Below the pieces are notes generated by a model. That model worked only from the letters and a program-made list of their open reading frames with translations, was not told the origin of the DNA and did no database searches. Position numbers and translations under genes: made by a program. DNA of 64,000 bases from Lautropia sp. SCN 69-89 (GTDB lineage: Bacteria; Pseudomonadota; Gammaproteobacteria; Burkholderiales; Burkholderiaceae_E), in NCBI GenBank assembly GCA_001724855.1, contig MEED01000022.1, positions 1 through 64,000 on the forward strand. Direction: 5' to 3'. Shown piece after piece: positions 17,069 to 25,122 of this stretch. Within the stretch, counting starts at the first letter, position 1. Each line of letters begins with the position of its first letter.

Positions 17069-18331
17069 CTACTCCTGGGCGGCGACGGCGAGTGCCGGCG
17101 CCTGCGCCTGTCGGAACAGCGCCACGAACTCGTCGACCGCGGCGCGCGCGAACTCGGGCGTGTACAGGTGCAGGTCGACCTCCCTGAGGCGCGCGGGTTC
17201 GTCCAACCGCTCGCGCAGCCGCGCGACGAACGCCGCATCGGCCGCCGGGTCGTAGATCGGCCGGCCCTCGCGGTCGAGCGACGACCAGCCCTTCGTGGGC
17301 ACGAGGAAGGTCCAGGGACCGCGCGCCTGGTTCAGTCGCCCGGCGATCACGTCGGCCGCCTGCCGCAGCTCGTCGGCCGTGGTGCGCACCTGCACGCGCA
17401 GGCGGTCCTGCACGTATTGCGGCCGGTCCTTCGTCTTCTCGAGCATGTCGGCCCGGCCGCCGTAGGACAGGATGTCCAGCCCGCAGGGTGCGAGCACCAT
17501 CGGGATGCCGGTCTCGACCGCCGCCATCAGCCGGTCGGGGCCGGGATCGCGGTTGCCCTTGAACAGGTGCTCCATCACCCCGCCGATGCAGATGTCGAGC
17601 ACGCCGTGGAACGCGCCGTCGCGAATCATCTCCTCCATCGCACGGTCGCCCTTGCCCTGCGCATGGCAGACGATCGGCGTGAAGCCCGCCTCCTCGAGCA
17701 TGCCGAGTGCCGACTGCACCGCCATCTCGCCGAAGCCGAACGAGGACACCGCCACGCAGGGCTTGTCGAACCGGATGTTCGTGCCCTGCGTCATCTCGAC
17801 CATGCCGCAGATCGCGCCGATCGCGTTGACGATCTGCGCCCGCAGCAGCGGGTTCATCTTCACGATGTCGAGCACCGTGTGGTGCATCGTGATGTCGCGC
17901 GTGCCCACGTACTGGTCGATGTAGGCCGGGTGCGCTGCCATCGGCGAGGCCATCAGCTTGGGCATGCCGAAGGGCAGCCGCTTCATGATCGACGTGGCGA
18001 CCAGCGTCGCGGTGCCCCCGCCGATGCCGATGATGCCGTGCACCCTGCCCTGGCGCACCAGGTCGTCGACGATCGCCGCCGCGCCGCGGATCTGGTTGTC
18101 GGTCGCCGTGTCGCGGTCGCTCCGGTACTTCTCGCGCACCACCTCGATCGGAAGCCCGCCGCGCGCGGCCACCTCCTCGGTGCGGATGTCTCCGGGAAAC
18201 GGGGGCGGCTCCTCCATACTGAAGTCGAGCAGGATCGGATCGTGCCCGCGCGCGGCGATCAGCTCCTTCACGAACACGATGTCCTCGCCCCGAGTGTCGA
18301 GGTTGACGACGATCACGATCCCTTTCTTCAT
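17069..18331 (-). CDS. Tm-1-like ATP-binding domain protein (UPF0261)
   Basis: The 420-residue protein belongs to the UPF0261/Tm-1 N-domain family. It starts KGIVIVVNLDTRGEDIVFVKELI. It has the nucleotide-loop-like HGIIGIGGGTATLVATSIMKRLPFGMPKLMAS, then GTRDITMHHTVLDI, and a second Rossmann-like half beginning CVAVSSFGFGEM. In the plant resistance protein Tm-1 this domain binds ATP; bacterial functions are unknown. It lies between ubiD and the CBS gene, 6 bases from the latter, so it is cotranscribed with the Pps-like genes. The TIM-barrel (phosphoenolpyruvate-hydrolase-like) partner often found with Tm-1 is not here. A role in ATP-dependent substrate activation or carboxylase maturation is only an inference. 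Confidence 0.88.
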   Translation of the reverse strand: MKKGIVIVVNLDTRGEDIVFVKELIAARGHDPILLDFSMEEPPPFPGDIRTEEVAARGGLPIEVVREKYRSDRDTATDNQIRGAAAIVDDLVRQGRVHGIIGIGGGTATLVATSIMKRLPFGMPKLMASPMAAHPAYIDQYVGTRDITMHHTVLDIVKMNPLLRAQIVNAIGAICGMVEMTQGTNIRFDKPCVAVSSFGFGEMAVQSALGMLEEAGFTPIVCHAQGKGDRAMEEMIRDGAFHGVLDICIGGVMEHLFKGNRDPGPDRLMAAVETGIPMVLAPCGLDILSYGGRADMLEKTKDRPQYVQDRLRVQVRTTADELRQAADVIAGRLNQARGPWTFLVPTKGWSSLDREGRPIYDPAADAAFVARLRERLDEPARLREVDLHLYTPEFARAAVDEFVALFRQAQAPALAVAAQE

Positions 18332-18380
18332 CTGCCCGCGCCCCCCTTCTCGCTTCCCCCTTGTCCCCGCGCTTGCCTCG

Positions 18381-19830
18381 TCACTTCTTCCTGGTCTCGG
18401 GTCGCGTGAGCCGACCGATCATGTCGGCCACCGGGCTGGCGCCGGCGAAGCCGTAGTCGTTCCATCGGTCGGATACGCGCTGCAGCATCGCGCGATCCAT
18501 GAAGATCTCCTGCGGCTTGTTCGCCCACTCGTACGGCGTGCAGGCGTCGAGGATGATGCGGCTGGTGATGTCGCGCGCCTCGATCGGCAGGCCGGGGTCG
18601 AGCGGCGTCGAACGGCCCCGGTCGATGATCTGCGCCGAGCGCTTCGGGTCGAAGCGCGTGGCCAGCGCCCACCAGACCCGATCCATGTCGTCGGCCTCGA
18701 TGTCGTGGTCGACGACGATCACCCCTTTCAGGCCGTAGTGGCCGGTGGTGCTCGCGATCACCGCGTTGCCGACGTGGTTCGAATGGCCGGGATACATCTG
18801 CTTGACCGAGACCACCGCCCAGAACCGGCCGGTGGCGGCCGCCGGCAGGTACACGCTCTGGATGCCCGGGACGCGCATCGTCTCCAGGTCGTACCAGAGC
18901 GCGCCGGTGCGGTTCAGCGACTGGATCATGTGGATGTCGTTGATCGGCTTGCCGACCGTCGTCGACCAGAAGACCGGCTTGTTCCGGTGCAGGATGCGCT
19001 TCACGCGCAGCACCGGTTTCGGGTAGTCCTTGCCCTTGTTGCCCGAGTAGTAGCCGGTGTATTCGCCGAACGGGCCTTCCTCCATCAGTTCGTTCGGGTC
19101 GATCCAGCCCTCGGCGATGATCTCCGCGTTCGCCGGCAGCGTGAGCCCGGTGAGCTCCGACTTGAACACCGGCACCGGGCGTCCGCGCAACGCGCCCGCG
19201 ACGTCGTACTCGTCGGTGCCCGCGCTCACCAGCGTGGAACCCGCGAGGAACAGCACCGGGTCGCAGCCGACGACTGCCGCCGCCGGCATCAGCTCGCCGC
19301 GCTCCTGGTACTTCTTCATGTGCATGTCGCCATGCTTGCCCTTGATGATCTGCGAGCCGAGGATGTTCTTGCCCCGTGACCAGGTAGCCGGCGGTCACGA
19401 AGAAGCGCCCGCCGTCGTCCGGGTAGAACCAGGGCACCGGGAATTTCTCCAGGTCGACCGCGTCGCCCTCGATCACGTTCTCCATCACCGGCGGGTTGTC
19501 GACGTAGGTCGGCTTCACCATCTGCTTGGTGGTGAGCTCCATCCACTTGCGCGAGAGCTGGCACATCGTCAGCCCCGGATCCTGCTCGAGCGCGATCGCG
19601 ATGCGCTCGGGCGTGGTGAACGCACTGGTGAAGACGGGGATCGAATGACCCTTGACGTTCTCGTAGAGCAGCGCCGGGCCCTTCTTCTCCTCGTTGACTT
19701 TCGAGACGTGGCACAGCTCGTACTTCCAGTCGACCTCGGCCTTCACGCGATGCAGCTGGCCGTTGGCCTCCAGCGCCGCGATGTAGCTGCGAAGGTCGTC
19801 GATCAGTCCCACTTCCGTCCTTGCGTTCAT
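18381..19830 (-). pseudogene. UbiD-family decarboxylase/carboxylase, frameshifted near 19372-19375
   Basis: The N-terminal part starts at 19830 with LIDDLRSYIAALEANGQLHRV and runs through AVDLEKFPVPWFYPDDGGRFFVTAGYLVTG. There the frame breaks. The rest (KNILGSQIIKGKHGDMHMKKYQERGE, GPFGEYTGYYSG, VIVVDHDIEADDMDRVWWA) continues in another frame to a stop at 18381. The span is 1450 bases, one too many. Removing one base from the run of four C's at 19372-19375 restores VTGKNILG and a 482-residue protein, normal for UbiD. The enzyme would use prenyl-FMN to (de)carboxylate an aromatic or alpha,beta-unsaturated acid. Context with PpsA/B homologues suggests carboxylation of an aryl phosphate. It could be truly broken or a base-call error. 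Confidence 0.9.
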
Positions 19831-19865
19831 GTGTGCTCCGTTGTCAGAACGTTTGCCTGGTTGAC

Positions 19866-20993
19866 CTAGTTCACTCTCTTGCCCTGAAGAAGGCTCGAGA
19901 GGATGTAGTCCATCGCCGATCCCGCCGACCCGCTCACCGCTGCCTGGCTGCGGCTGCTCCAGACCGTCTCGGGCCGCGCCTGGAGGATGAAGATGTTTCC
20001 GCCCGAGGGAAGGTCCTTGTCGACCGCCCATTCGATGTCCATCGGCCGGCCGTAGTGCTTCTCGATCTGCTTGCCCATCCACGCCAGTTCGGTGATCTCG
20101 TCGTCGATCAGCGACTGCACCCGCTGGCGCTCGAACGGCACCTCCACCGCCCGCGAGGTCTGCGTCTTCGGGTCGACCGTGTAGCAGAGCTCCTTGCACG
20201 AGATCGTGCGGTCGATGATGTCCAGCGTGATCTTGTTGACGACGAAGTGATCCGGCGTGACCTCGCCGGACACCACCGACTCGCCGAAGCCGAAGTTCGA
20301 GTCGATCACGATCACCGAGCGATCGCCGTTGGCCGGATGGATCGTGAACATCACGCCGGCGGTGAACGAGTTGGCCATCTTCTGCACGCCGACGCTGATC
20401 GCCACGTCGCGCTCGGAGAACCCCTTGTTCGCCCGGTAGGCGATCGCACGCGCGGTGTACAGGCTCGAGATGCAGCGGCGCACGTGCTCGAGCACCGCGT
20501 CGACGCCGCGGATCCACAGGAAGGTGTCCTGCTGGCCCGCGAAGCTCGCGTCGGGCAGGTCTTCGGCGGTCGCGCTCGAGCGCACCGCCACCGGCACCGC
20601 CGGCAGCCCGCAGCGCACCGCAAGCTTGCGGTAGCACTCGGCCATGAGGTCCTCGAGCTCGGTGGAGAACGGCTGCGCCTCGATCGCCGCACGGATCGCA
20701 GCGCTGGCGCGCTCGAGCGCGTCGAGATCGCTCGTCCCGACGTCGGCGAGCAGCCCCGCGACCTCGCGGTCGAGCCCCGCGCCGGCCATGAAGCTGCGAT
20801 AGCCGGCGGTGGTGAGCGCGAAGCCCGGCGGCACGCGCACGCCCGCGTGGATCAGCTCGCCGAGCGACGCGCACTTGCCGCCCACCAGCGGCACCGACTC
20901 CTTCAGGCACTCCTCGAACCAGCAGACCGCGGGCGCGCCGGCGAGCAAGTCGCCGGCCCCCACGCTGCCGATCGGGTCAGCCAGGTTGGCCAT
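19866..20993 (-). CDS. PEP synthase-like ATP/pyruvate-binding domain protein, phenylphosphate synthase subunit B-like (PpsB-like)
   Basis: The 375-residue protein corresponds to the N-terminal ATP-grasp part of PEP synthase. It contains LVGGKCASLGELIHAGVRVPPGFALTT, AVRSSATAEDLPDASFAGQQDTFL, SLYTARAIAYR, FGFGESVVSGEVTPDHF, and NIFILQARPETVW near the C-terminus. It lacks the phosphohistidine and PEP-binding domains, so it cannot be a full PEP synthase. Its size of about 40 kDa and its position 11 bases after the PpsA-like gene match PpsB of Thauera, which with PpsA transfers phosphate from ATP to phenol. I chose the ATG at 20993; a GTG slightly upstream is possible. Confidence 0.85.
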   Translation of the reverse strand: MANLADPIGSVGAGDLLAGAPAVCWFEECLKESVPLVGGKCASLGELIHAGVRVPPGFALTTAGYRSFMAGAGLDREVAGLLADVGTSDLDALERASAAIRAAIEAQPFSTELEDLMAECYRKLAVRCGLPAVPVAVRSSATAEDLPDASFAGQQDTFLWIRGVDAVLEHVRRCISSLYTARAIAYRANKGFSERDVAISVGVQKMANSFTAGVMFTIHPANGDRSVIVIDSNFGFGESVVSGEVTPDHFVVNKITLDIIDRTISCKELCYTVDPKTQTSRAVEVPFERQRVQSLIDDEITELAWMGKQIEKHYGRPMDIEWAVDKDLPSGGNIFILQARPETVWSSRSQAAVSGSAGSAMDYILSSLLQGKRVN

Positions 20994-21004
20994 CACGGTC
21001 ACCC

Positions 21005-22842
21005 TCAGCGGGCGATGGTGACCGCGCCGGTCGAGCCGTCCACGCGCACGCGCATGCCGGTCTTGATGACCTTCGACGCGTGCCCGGTGCCCACCACGGC
21101 CGGCATGCCGTACTCGCGGCAGACGATCGCCGCGTGGCTCATCACCCCGCCCACGTCGGTGATGCAGGCACCGATCTTCGCGAAGGCCGGTGCCCAGGAC
21201 GGCGAGGTCGTCGGCGCGACCAGGATCTCCCCCTCCTGCAGTTCGCCGACTTCCCCGACCGTCCTGCACACGCGGGCCTTGCCCTCGATCACGCCGGGGC
21301 TGCCGGCGAAGCCCTTGAGCTCGGTGATGCTGTCGGGATCGGCGACCTCCTGCACCGATGCCCAGTCGGCGAGCGACTTGTTGGTCACGCCCCAGAGCAC
21401 GATCGTGAACGGTTCCTGGATCACCTCGGGCGCGGTGCCGATATCGCCGGCGGCGCGCTCCACTCCTTGAACTTCTGCATCACGCCCTTGCGCCAGGTGA
21501 TTTCCTTCGGCCAGGTCGCGGTGCCGCGCGGGGTCACGCCGGTGGCCCAGGCGGTGACGATGTCCCAGAGGGCCGACTTGATCTCGTCGCGCCGCAGCAG
21601 CCAGAGATCCTCGACGTCTTCGATGACGCCGTGCTCCTTCATGATCGCGCCGACCTCGCGCATCTTGTTCCAGAACACCGAGTGGAACCAGTGCTCGACG
21701 TAGAACAGGTGGTTCTCGACGTACGGGAACACCGTCTTCGCGCAGCCGAGCAGCTCGTCGAACTGCTTGCGGTCCTCTTCCTTCTCGATCAGGTCACGGT
21801 ACTCTTTCGTGATGCGGTCGCGCTCGGCGCGCACCTTGTCGGTCGGCCGGTCGATGCCCTGGCCCTGCTTGAGCTTCTTGACATAGGTGGCGATGCCCGA
21901 CAGCGGCACGTTCATCTGGTCGTTCCACGAACGGTCGTGGTGGAACCAGCCGGTGCCGGTTGAGATGTTGAACCAGGGTTCGCGCGCCAGGTTCAGCGAG
22001 GTCAGCCACTCCACGCCCTTCGGCAGCTTCTTCAGCGCGGCCTCGACGTCAGTCCACTCGGGGCTGAAGGTGACGACCTCGTCCACGCCCAGTTCGATGG
22101 CGCGCCGCGCCAGCTTCTTCAGCTCCTCGTCGGGCTGGTACATCATCACGTCGATGCCCGAGATCATCTGCGTGACGCGCTGCGTCGGGATGCTCGGGAA
22201 CAGCTTCTGCACGAAATCGAGGAAGAACACGTAGGCGGCGTAGCCCAGGTTCAGGAACTCGAAGTGGTATTGCCAGCACTTGATGCCGAGGTTGATCAGG
22301 TCGTCGTAGTTCTTCAGCAGGTGGTAGCCCTGCGACTCGCCGAGCGCCCCGGTGACCACCGACATGTCTTCCATCTCGGCCAGGCGCGGGATCTTCAGCG
22401 CCTCGAGCTCGCGGATCGTGGCCTCCATCTTCACTTTCCATTTCGCCTCGAGCGCGTCCCAGTTCTTGTAGTAGTAGCCGGCGCGCTCCATGAAATTGGG
22501 CACGCGCCTGCCGATCTCGTCGGGATCCTTCACCGGCACCGGCGAGATGTAGACGTAGCCGTTGATGATGCGATGGTCGACCCCGCGCACCGGCGGCACC
22601 ATGAAGATCCGGTTGTTGAACTGCGACAGGGCCAGGTACCAGGCCTCGTCCCAGATCGTGTCGAACGGATAGAGCGGCTCCGGGTAGTGCAGCCCGTCGT
22701 AGAACCAGAACGTCTCCTTCTCGTACTGGTTGCGCGCGGCGTCGTCGCTGACGAACTGGTACTGGTACGGATACATCCGCTCCCAGCCCTCGGTGCCGGG
22801 AATCGTTTGCGCCTTGACCTCGTGCGGCACTGGAAATTTCAT
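21005..22842 (-). pseudogene. PEP-utilising phosphotransferase, phenylphosphate synthase subunit A-like (PpsA-like), frameshifted near 21421-21463
   Basis: The first part starts at 22842 (MKFPVPHEVKAQTIPGTEGW; GGGAG upstream). It encodes about 470 residues with PYQYQFVSDDAARNQYE, IPRLAEMEDMSVVTGALGES and MYQPDEELKKLARRAIELG, ending in nonsense at 21421. A second frame overlapping this end encodes the phosphohistidine swivel domain: GFAGSPGVIEGKARVCRTVGE and ITDVGGVMSHAAIVCREYGMPAVVGTG, with the phosphorylated His in GGVMSHAAI. Together the span is 1838 bases, one short of 613 codons, about 70 kDa like PpsA of Thauera. I infer a single-base loss between about 21440 and 21463. A genuine split into two overlapping subunits is possible but less likely, because the second frame has no good start signal. 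It is first in the operon, downstream of the sigma54 promoter. Confidence 0.83.
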
Positions 22843-22924
22843 CGCTCGCCTGCTCCCATGGATGGTGGATGCCCGTCGGGGTGGCCGGGCCTGCGACGCG
22901 CCCGGGACTCGATGACGACATCGA

Positions 22925-22940
22925 TGCAATCGCCGTGCCA
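22925..22940 (-). promoter_or_regulatory. Sigma54 (RpoN) -24/-12 promoter of the Pps-UbiD operon
   Basis: On the minus strand the bases read TGGCACGGCGATTGCA, which matches the consensus TGGCACG-N4-TTGCW at every defined position. The GG is at 22939-22938 and the GC at 22927-22926. Transcription would begin around 22914, leaving a 5' leader of about 70 bases before the PpsA-like start at 22842. A sigma54 activator gene is divergent at 23287, exactly what such a promoter needs. The match is seen directly; activity is inferred. Confidence 0.85.
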
Positions 22941-23103
22941 CCGCGCGTTGCGCGCAGCAGCAACGCGGCCCCCCATCGGCGCCGCCGATCGCGCCGCGCG
23001 CGGCCAGCAGCGGGCTTCGCGGGGCATTTGGTGCACCCGCACAGGCGGATGCCCGCGCAGCACCCCTGCGCCGCCCACGGGCCACGGGCAGCCTCGCCGA
23101 CCC

Positions 23104-23119
23104 TTGATCGTTTGATCAT
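23104..23119. promoter_or_regulatory. Putative XylR/DmpR-type upstream activator site 1
   Basis: The sequence TTGATCGTTTGATCAT resembles the imperfect palindromes bound by XylR/DmpR regulators (roughly TTGATCAA-type half sites). It is about 185 bases upstream of the -12 element, in the range expected for enhancer-like sites. It is one of two similar elements about 41 bases apart, near four helical turns. Confidence 0.65.
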
Positions 23120-23144
23120 TTCAGCGGCGGCACGCGGCGGCGGT

Positions 23145-23160
23145 TTGATCATTTGATGAA
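23145..23160. promoter_or_regulatory. Putative XylR/DmpR-type upstream activator site 2
   Basis: The sequence TTGATCATTTGATGAA closely resembles the site at 23104, with the same spacing of the TTGAT/TTGAT cores. Paired sites are the norm for XylR/DmpR binding and oligomerisation. It is 126 bases upstream of the regulator's own start, so it may also influence the regulator promoter. Confidence 0.65.
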
Positions 23161-23204
23161 CGCTCGATGCGCAGGACCTCCGGAGGCGATTGCGCGGCGA
23201 CCCC

Positions 23205-23286
23205 GATCGATTGACATCGATCAAGGCGCCTGCGGACGTCGGCGCCTAGAAGTGATCTCTTCACTTCATCGGCCGGAAGCAAGGCG
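23205..23286 (+). promoter_or_regulatory. Leader of the sigma54 activator gene with inverted repeats
   Basis: This leader contains the palindrome-like TTGACATCGATCAA at 23211-23224, the element GGCGCC at both 23226-23231 and 23241-23246, and a perfect 7-base hairpin GAAGTGA-tctct-TCACTTC at 23249-23267. The hairpin lies just before the ribosome site GGAAGCAAGG. It could affect translation of the regulator or mark its own promoter. Function is not established. Confidence 0.4.
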
Positions 23287-25122
23287 ATGACCAGGCTTCG
23301 TGGCTACGACCACGTCGACAACGACGACCTGCGCGCCCAGGTCCACTTCTGCGCCGAAACCGGCCAGATCTGGCTGCACGAGCACCGGATGCTGCTCGTG
23401 CACGCCGAGGCACAGGCAAGCCTGCGCAAGGACCTGATCGACACGCTCGGGATGGACCGCGCGCAGGGGCTGCTCACCCGCATGGGCTACGCGTCGGGCG
23501 TGCGCGACGCCGAGCTGGCGCGCGCGCGGGCCGAAAGCCTCGACGATCTCGACGCGTTCATGACCGGCCCGCGCCTGCACACGCTCGAGGGTATCGTTCG
23601 CGTGGTGCCGGTGAGGCTCGAAATGGACCGCGCCACGGGCCGTTTCTACGGCGAGTTCGTCTGGGAGAACTCCTGGGAAGGCCAGTGGCACCGGCATTTC
23701 TACGGCACCCACTCCGAGCCGGTGTGCTGGACGCAGATCGGCTACGCCTGCGGCTACACGTCGGCCTTCATGGGACGCCCGATTCTCTACAAGGAGGTCG
23801 AGTGCGTCGGCATGGGCCACAACAACTGCCGCATCATCGGCAAGCCGATCGAGGAGTGGCCCGACGCCGACGCGCACAAGCACTTCTTCAATCGCGAGTC
23901 GATTGCCGAACAGCTGTTCGACCTGCAGACGCAGGTTGCCCAGTTGCGCTCGTCGATCGACGACAGGGAGAAGCTGCCGGCCGACATGACCGGCAACTCC
24001 CCCGGCTTCCGGGCCGCCTACGAGCTGCTGCGGCAGGCCGCGAGCACGCGGATCGCCGTGCTGCTGCTCGGCGAGACCGGCGTCGGCAAGGAGCTGTTCG
24101 CGCGCGCGCTCCACCAGATGGGCCCGCGCGCGGCGCGTCCGTTCGTGGCGGTGAACTGCGCGGCGATTCCGCACGAGCTGGTCGAGTCCGAGCTGTTCGG
24201 CGTCGAAAAGGGCGCGTACACCGGCGCGCTGGTGTCGCGCCCGGGCCGCTTCGAGCGCGCCGACGGCGGTACGCTGTTCCTCGACGAGATCGGCGACCTG
24301 CCCCTGCCCGCGCAGAGCAAGCTGCTGCGGGTGCTGCAGGAGGGCGAACTGGAGCGCCTCGGCGACCAGAAGACGCGCCGCGTCGACGTTCGGCTCGTGG
24401 CCGCCACCAACAGCGAGCTTCCCAGGCTGGTCAAGGAGGGTCGCTTCCGCTCCGACCTCTTCTACCGACTGAACGCCTGGCAGATCGACATTCCGCCGCT
24501 GCGCGAGCGCAAGGAAGACATCGGGCCGCTCGCCAAGCTCTTTCTCGAGAAGCACTGCGCGATCCACGGCAAGAAGCTGCGCGGTTTCACCGACAAGGCC
24601 AAGCGGGCGCTGCTCAACTACGGCTGGCCGGGCAACATCCGCGAGCTTCAGAACATGGTCGAGCGCGGCGTCATCCTCGCGCCCGCGGGAACGCGGGTCG
24701 AGGTCGGTCACCTGTTCCCGTCGTGCACCGACGAGCGCGCCCGTGAGTTCGGTCTCGACATCCACGGCGGCCTCGACTCCGGCAAATGGGCCACCGGCAA
24801 GGAGTTGTGCGAGGCGGTGTTCAACGGCGTGATGACCCTTCAACAGGTCGAGGCGATGCTGCTGGAAACCGCGGTGGACAAGGCGCGCGGCAACCTGTCG
24901 TCGGCCGCGCGCATGCTCGGAATGACCCGGCCGCAACTCGCGTACCGGCTCAAGCGCCTGCACGAGGGCGACGAGGCACGCAGCGATCCGGTCGGGACCG
25001 CATCCGCTGCGGCGCCTGCACCTGCGACAACGCCCGCGACCGCGTCGACGCACGCATCGGCGGTGGCAGGCGATCCACGCGGGCTGGTCGGCCTCGCGCG
25101 GCCGACGCTGGCCGGTCGATGA
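23287..25122 (+). CDS. Sigma54-dependent transcriptional activator, XylR/DmpR/PoxR subclass (aromatic-responsive)
   Basis: The 611-residue regulator has the standard layout. The N-terminal XylR_N sensor covers residues 1 to about 130 (IWLHEHRMLLVHAEA, LLTRMGYASG). The V4R domain has Cys/His ligands in EVECVGMGHNNCRIIGKPIEEW. A B-linker follows, then the AAA+ domain with Walker A GETGVGKE at 262-269 and the sigma54-contacting loop GAYTGA at 309-314, a Phe-to-Tyr variant. Walker B is GGTLFLDEIGDLP, and a Fis-type HTH ends with LSSAARMLGMTRPQLAYRLKRL. Relatives sense phenols or toluene directly. An unusual Ala/Pro/Thr-rich tail of about 55 residues follows the HTH. The gene is divergent from the Pps-UbiD operon, which has a sigma54 promoter, so it is almost certainly its activator. 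Confidence 0.94.
   Translation: MTRLRGYDHVDNDDLRAQVHFCAETGQIWLHEHRMLLVHAEAQASLRKDLIDTLGMDRAQGLLTRMGYASGVRDAELARARAESLDDLDAFMTGPRLHTLEGIVRVVPVRLEMDRATGRFYGEFVWENSWEGQWHRHFYGTHSEPVCWTQIGYACGYTSAFMGRPILYKEVECVGMGHNNCRIIGKPIEEWPDADAHKHFFNRESIAEQLFDLQTQVAQLRSSIDDREKLPADMTGNSPGFRAAYELLRQAASTRIAVLLLGETGVGKELFARALHQMGPRAARPFVAVNCAAIPHELVESELFGVEKGAYTGALVSRPGRFERADGGTLFLDEIGDLPLPAQSKLLRVLQEGELERLGDQKTRRVDVRLVAATNSELPRLVKEGRFRSDLFYRLNAWQIDIPPLRERKEDIGPLAKLFLEKHCAIHGKKLRGFTDKAKRALLNYGWPGNIRELQNMVERGVILAPAGTRVEVGHLFPSCTDERAREFGLDIHGGLDSGKWATGKELCEAVFNGVMTLQQVEAMLLETAVDKARGNLSSAARMLGMTRPQLAYRLKRLHEGDEARSDPVGTASAAAPAPATTPATASTHASAVAGDPRGLVGLARPTLAGR

Noticed and set aside
18328-20910. A minus-strand open frame of 860 codons covering UbiD and part of the PpsB-like gene
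   Set aside because: Only the segment from 19830 to about 19375 resembles a protein family (the UbiD N-terminus). The rest is a wrong-frame shadow of real genes.
19866-22842. A full-length phosphoenolpyruvate synthase
   Set aside because: The ATP-binding and phosphohistidine domains are on separate genes in the order and sizes of PpsB and PpsA, and the PEP/pyruvate-binding TIM barrel is missing.
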